From: Streptomyces longwoodensis
Lineage (GTDB): Bacteria > Actinomycetota > Actinomycetes > Streptomycetales > Streptomycetaceae
Length of the DNA stretch: 64,000 nt
Direction of reading: 5' to 3'
Assembly (NCBI RefSeq): GCF_001514125.1
Contig: NZ_KQ948550.1
Coordinates: forward strand, 870,283-934,282
Shown: positions 61,893-64,000 of the stretch, piece by piece
Position numbering within the stretch: position 1 is the first letter of the stretch
How the letters are laid out: each line of letters begins with the position of its first letter
Position numbers and translations under genes: made by a program
Notes under the pieces: model-generated
Database searches by the model: none
What the model was told of the DNA's origin: nothing
What the model saw: only the letters and a program-made list of their open reading frames with translations

Positions 61893-63080
61893 CTACCCTA
61901 TGGGCAGGCCCGCGTAGTTCTCGGCCAGCTCGGCCGCCGCGTGCGAAGAGGCAGCGATACGGTCCAGATAGGCGAGTTGCAAGCGTGTTTCGAACCCGCT
62001 GTGCTCGGGTGCCGTGTGCGTAGTCGTGGTCATGAACCAGGAGAAATGCTCGGCTCTCCATACCCGTTGCAGACAGGTGTCGGAGTAGGCGTTCAGCCCG
62101 GCTGTGCTGCCCGTGGACGCCCGCTCGGTGAAAGCTCGGGCCAGGACGACGACGTCGGAGACGGCGAGGTTGAGGCCCTTGGCGCCGGTCGGCGGCACGA
62201 TGTGGGCGGCGTCCCCGGCGAGCAGGATCCGGCCCCAGCGCATGGGTTCGGTGACGAAGCTGCGCATGGGAAGGACGGCCCGCTGGGTGATGGGGCCGCG
62301 TCGCAGCTTCCAGTCGCCGTCGACGGCGAACCGCTCCTCGAGTTCGTCCCAGATCTGTTTGTCGCTCCAGGTGGCGGGATCGGTGCCGTTGGGAACCTGG
62401 AGGTACAGACGGCTCACGGTCGGCGAACGCATGCTGTGCAGTGCGAACCCGCGCGGTGAATGGGCGTAGATCAGCTCGTCGCAGGAGGGCGGGATGTCGG
62501 CGAGGACGCCGAACCACGAGTAGGGGTACACCCGCTCGAAGGTCTGCAACTGCCCCTCGGGCACGGCCTTGCGGACGACCCCGTGGAATCCGTCGCATCC
62601 CACCACGTAGTCACAGGTGAGGGTGCGCGACCGGCCCTGGTGGGTGTACTGGACGACGGGGTGCTCGGTGTCCGCTCCGGTCACGGCCGTAACCTCGGCT
62701 TTGAACAGCAGCGGTGGGCCGTCGGCGAGTTGGAGGGCTACGAGGTCCTTGACGACTTCGGTCTGGGCGTAGACCCAGACTCTGCGGCCTCCGGTGAGCG
62801 AGGGGAAGTCGATGCGGTGGCTGCGGCGGTTCCAGCGCAGCTCGACGCCGTCGTGCACCAGGCCCTCGCGGTCCAGGCGCTCGGCAGCGCCGCACGCCCG
62901 CAGCGCGTCGACGGTGCCCTGCTCGAGGATGCCGGCGCGCTGGCGCTGCTCGACGTAGGTGCGGTCCCGGTGTTCTAAGACCACGCAGTCGATACCGGCC
63001 TGGTGGAGAAGGCGGGCCAGTAGCAGTCCGGCGGGGCCGCCGCCGACCACGGCGACGGTGGTGTGGGTGGGAGGCGTCAT
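61893..63080 (-). CDS. pobA: 4-hydroxybenzoate 3-monooxygenase (p-hydroxybenzoate hydroxylase)
   Basis: 395 residues, the normal length. FAD-binding GxGxxG form VVGGGPAGLLLARLLHQAG near residue 10, the DG motif YVVGCDGFHGVVRK near 155, and the GD motif RILLAGDAAHIVPPTGAKGLN near 280. The segment RAGILEQGTVDALRACG is typical of PobA. It hydroxylates 4-hydroxybenzoate to protocatechuate with NAD(P)H and O2 in the cytoplasm. GAAGGAG lies 11 bases before the ATG at 63080, which overlaps the terminal TGA of the pcaC remnant. The pca genes that would use its product are broken just upstream. Confidence 0.93.
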   Translation of the reverse strand: MTPPTHTTVAVVGGGPAGLLLARLLHQAGIDCVVLEHRDRTYVEQRQRAGILEQGTVDALRACGAAERLDREGLVHDGVELRWNRRSHRIDFPSLTGGRRVWVYAQTEVVKDLVALQLADGPPLLFKAEVTAVTGADTEHPVVQYTHQGRSRTLTCDYVVGCDGFHGVVRKAVPEGQLQTFERVYPYSWFGVLADIPPSCDELIYAHSPRGFALHSMRSPTVSRLYLQVPNGTDPATWSDKQIWDELEERFAVDGDWKLRRGPITQRAVLPMRSFVTEPMRWGRILLAGDAAHIVPPTGAKGLNLAVSDVVVLARAFTERASTGSTAGLNAYSDTCLQRVWRAEHFSWFMTTTTHTAPEHSGFETRLQLAYLDRIAASSHAAAELAENYAGLPIG

Positions 63081-63475
63081 GTGAGTGTGTCTCCTTCGAA
63101 GCGGGCGGCGGGTATGCGCATCGCGAGCTCGTCGTGGTGGCCGTGGGCGATCAGCGCGGTGAGGGAGATGCAGCTGCGGGTGCGGCGGTCCAGGCCGGGT
63201 CGGGTCCAGATTCCCCCAGGCGTAGCGGGTGATCAGGTTTTGGAAGGGTGCCGTGAACGCGTTGGTGGCGGCTACGGCCCGCGCCACGTATTCCTCACCG
63301 AGCACGGCACGCCGTACGGCCATGCCATCGCGCCGGCGTGGTGGCGTCGAGGTGGTCCGTCAACGCGTTCAGTAAGAGGTGCGGTTGCTCGACGGGCGCG
63401 AGATGGGCGGCGCCGTCGATCCCCAGCCGAGTGGATCGGGTGATGCCGTCGACCAGTCGTCGGGCGTGCGGGGGC
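63080..63475 (-). pseudogene. pcaL: Decayed pcaL (3-oxoadipate enol-lactonase/4-carboxymuconolactone decarboxylase)
   Basis: Reading the minus strand in three frames gives the end of PcaD (LGIDGAAHLAPVEQPHLLL, LTDHLDATTPARWHG), then the PcaC domain after a shift near 63335 (MAVRRAVLGEEYVARAVAA, FTAPFQNLITRYAWG), then after a shift near 63205 the rest (WTRPGLDRRTRSCISLTALI, HGHHDELAMRI). The normal C-terminal third of PcaC is missing and replaced by ARFEGDTLT and a stop overlapping pobA. The N-terminal two thirds of PcaD are deleted. At least two frameshifts and two deletions make it nonfunctional. Confidence 0.85.
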
Positions 63476-63665
63476 CCTGGTCGTCGGTGAGACAGCGGCC
63501 CACTCGGGTGAAGTTGGGGTTGGCGGGCGGGGTGCTGATCGCGCTGGTGGGCGCAGCGGCCGGAGGCATTTGGCCTGCCAGATTTCCCACCAGATGACCG
63601 CGCAGCGGGCGCCTTTCGCGGTCCACGTATCTCGTCCCGGCGGAGCGGATTCTGGCCGGGGGTGA
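63476..63665 (-). pseudogene. pcaH: Decayed pcaH fragment (protocatechuate 3,4-dioxygenase beta subunit)
   Basis: Minus-strand pieces match consecutive parts of PcaH in different frames: VDRERRPLRGHLV, then EIWQAN recoverable only after removing one base (near 63590), then ASGRCAHQRDQHPA after another shift, then NPNFTRVGRCLTDDQG. The match stops there and is joined directly to the pcaL remnant, so pcaG, pcaB and the rest of pcaH are deleted. The iron-ligand regions are lost. Clearly a relic. Confidence 0.8.
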
Positions 63666-63719
63666 CACAGTTCCTTGACCCGGGCCGAGCCCGGTCCCGG
63701 TTTCGGTCGCGAAACACGG

Positions 63720-64000
63720 CTACACCTCGCGCTCGAAGGACGATGTGCAACTGCCCAGAAGCGCCAAAACCTGTTCGGATGGAGCCACGCGAGTCACCAT
63801 GCCCGATTGTGTCGCCATTCCGTCGACGCTCAGTGCCCGTAAGCGGATCCCCGGGTGTTGCGCGTACTCCCGCGCCTCGTCCTGGACGGCCGTCCAGGAG
63901 TCGCCGTACCGGGCGATCCCGTCGAGTGCCTCCCGTACCGATGTCGCATAGCGCAAGGGGATCGACTCCAGCCCGAGGCGCCGCCGGGCCGAAATGATCA
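63720..64000 (-). CDS. C-terminal part of an unidentified protein (cut by window edge)
   Basis: The frame is open from the window end to a TAG at 63720, giving 93 residues: SARRRLGLESIPLRYATSV, then ARYGDSWTAVQDEAREYAQ, then LRALSVDGMATQ and a final LLGSCTSSFEREV. Codon use looks coding. No signal or membrane segment. I do not recognise the family; the start is outside the window. It lies 54 bp upstream of the pcaH remnant in the same direction. Confidence 0.5.
   Translation of the reverse strand, partial: IISARRRLGLESIPLRYATSVREALDGIARYGDSWTAVQDEAREYAQHPGIRLRALSVDGMATQSGMVTRVAPSEQVLALLGSCTSSFEREV

Noticed and set aside
62104..62978. Plus-strand frames opposite pobA
   Set aside because: All FAD-binding motifs of PobA are on the minus strand; the plus frames are compositional shadows.

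Overview
The window is Streptomyces-type chromosomal DNA. It is very GC-rich, third codon positions are almost always G or C, GTG starts are common, there are many secreted (Sec and Tat) hydrolases, DUF2510 proteins and GTGA/ATGA-coupled operons. From memory, the order of tkt-tal-zwf-opcA-pgi at one end, a metallophosphoesterase/phosphopantetheinyl transferase pair in the middle, and pca genes and a small two-domain laccase followed by a LacI regulator at the other end resembles the right arm of Streptomyces coelicolor (about SCO6659 to SCO6713). No tRNA, rRNA or CRISPR array was seen.

Layout. 0-6.3 kb: a translationally coupled pentose-phosphate operon on the minus strand (tkt, tal, zwf, opcA, pgi). 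6.5-13.9 kb: AraC regulator, secreted GH16 endoglucanase with a LacI-type operator, XRE/MmyB regulator divergent from a quinone reductase, a CadD-like transporter, a tiny hydrophobic protein, an alpha/beta hydrolase and a snapalysin protease. 14.1-17.3 kb: a compact lanthipeptide locus (precursor plus a LanL-like lyase/kinase/cyclase) split by a 175-bp inverted-repeat element. 17.3-23.3 kb: small accessory genes, gene remnants, a second copy of the hydrophobic-protein unit and a second copy of the 175-bp element. 23.4-40.9 kb: GH4 and GH38 glycosidases, GH18 chitinase with DasR-like operators, ATP-grasp ligase, metallophosphoesterase/PPTase pair, an XRE + ImmA/IrrE + stand-alone MmyB-like sensor group, a probable GH87 alpha-1,3-glucanase and a phospholipase C. 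40.9-53.5 kb: scramblase-like protein, EamA transporter and PAP2 phosphatase divergent from a TetR regulator with a large operator, a LAL-type ATPase broken by one in-frame TAG, DUF3048 lipoprotein, zinc alcohol dehydrogenase, and divergent stand-alone LigD-type ligase and polymerase genes. 53.5-60.7 kb: a coupled pair of secreted proteins (ThuA + glucose/sorbosone dehydrogenase; cupredoxin + DUF1080), a two-domain laccase and a LacI regulator. 60.7-64 kb: an IS5-family element, an intact pobA, and the eroded remains of pcaL and pcaH.

How it works together. The secreted enzymes for beta-1,3-glucan (GH16), chitin (GH18), mannosides (GH38) and alpha-1,3-glucan (GH87), plus phospholipase C, together suit attack on fungal cell walls. 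The 53-58 kb pair looks like an extracellular oxidative sugar module with its own copper electron carrier. The lanthipeptide locus has an unusual very acidic leader and a three-cysteine zinc site; its ancestral two-base gene junction has been opened by the small mobile element. All three mobile elements sit directly at the TAG stop codon of the gene upstream, so they left that gene's product intact. The right end records loss of the beta-ketoadipate pathway next to a still intact 4-hydroxybenzoate hydroxylase.
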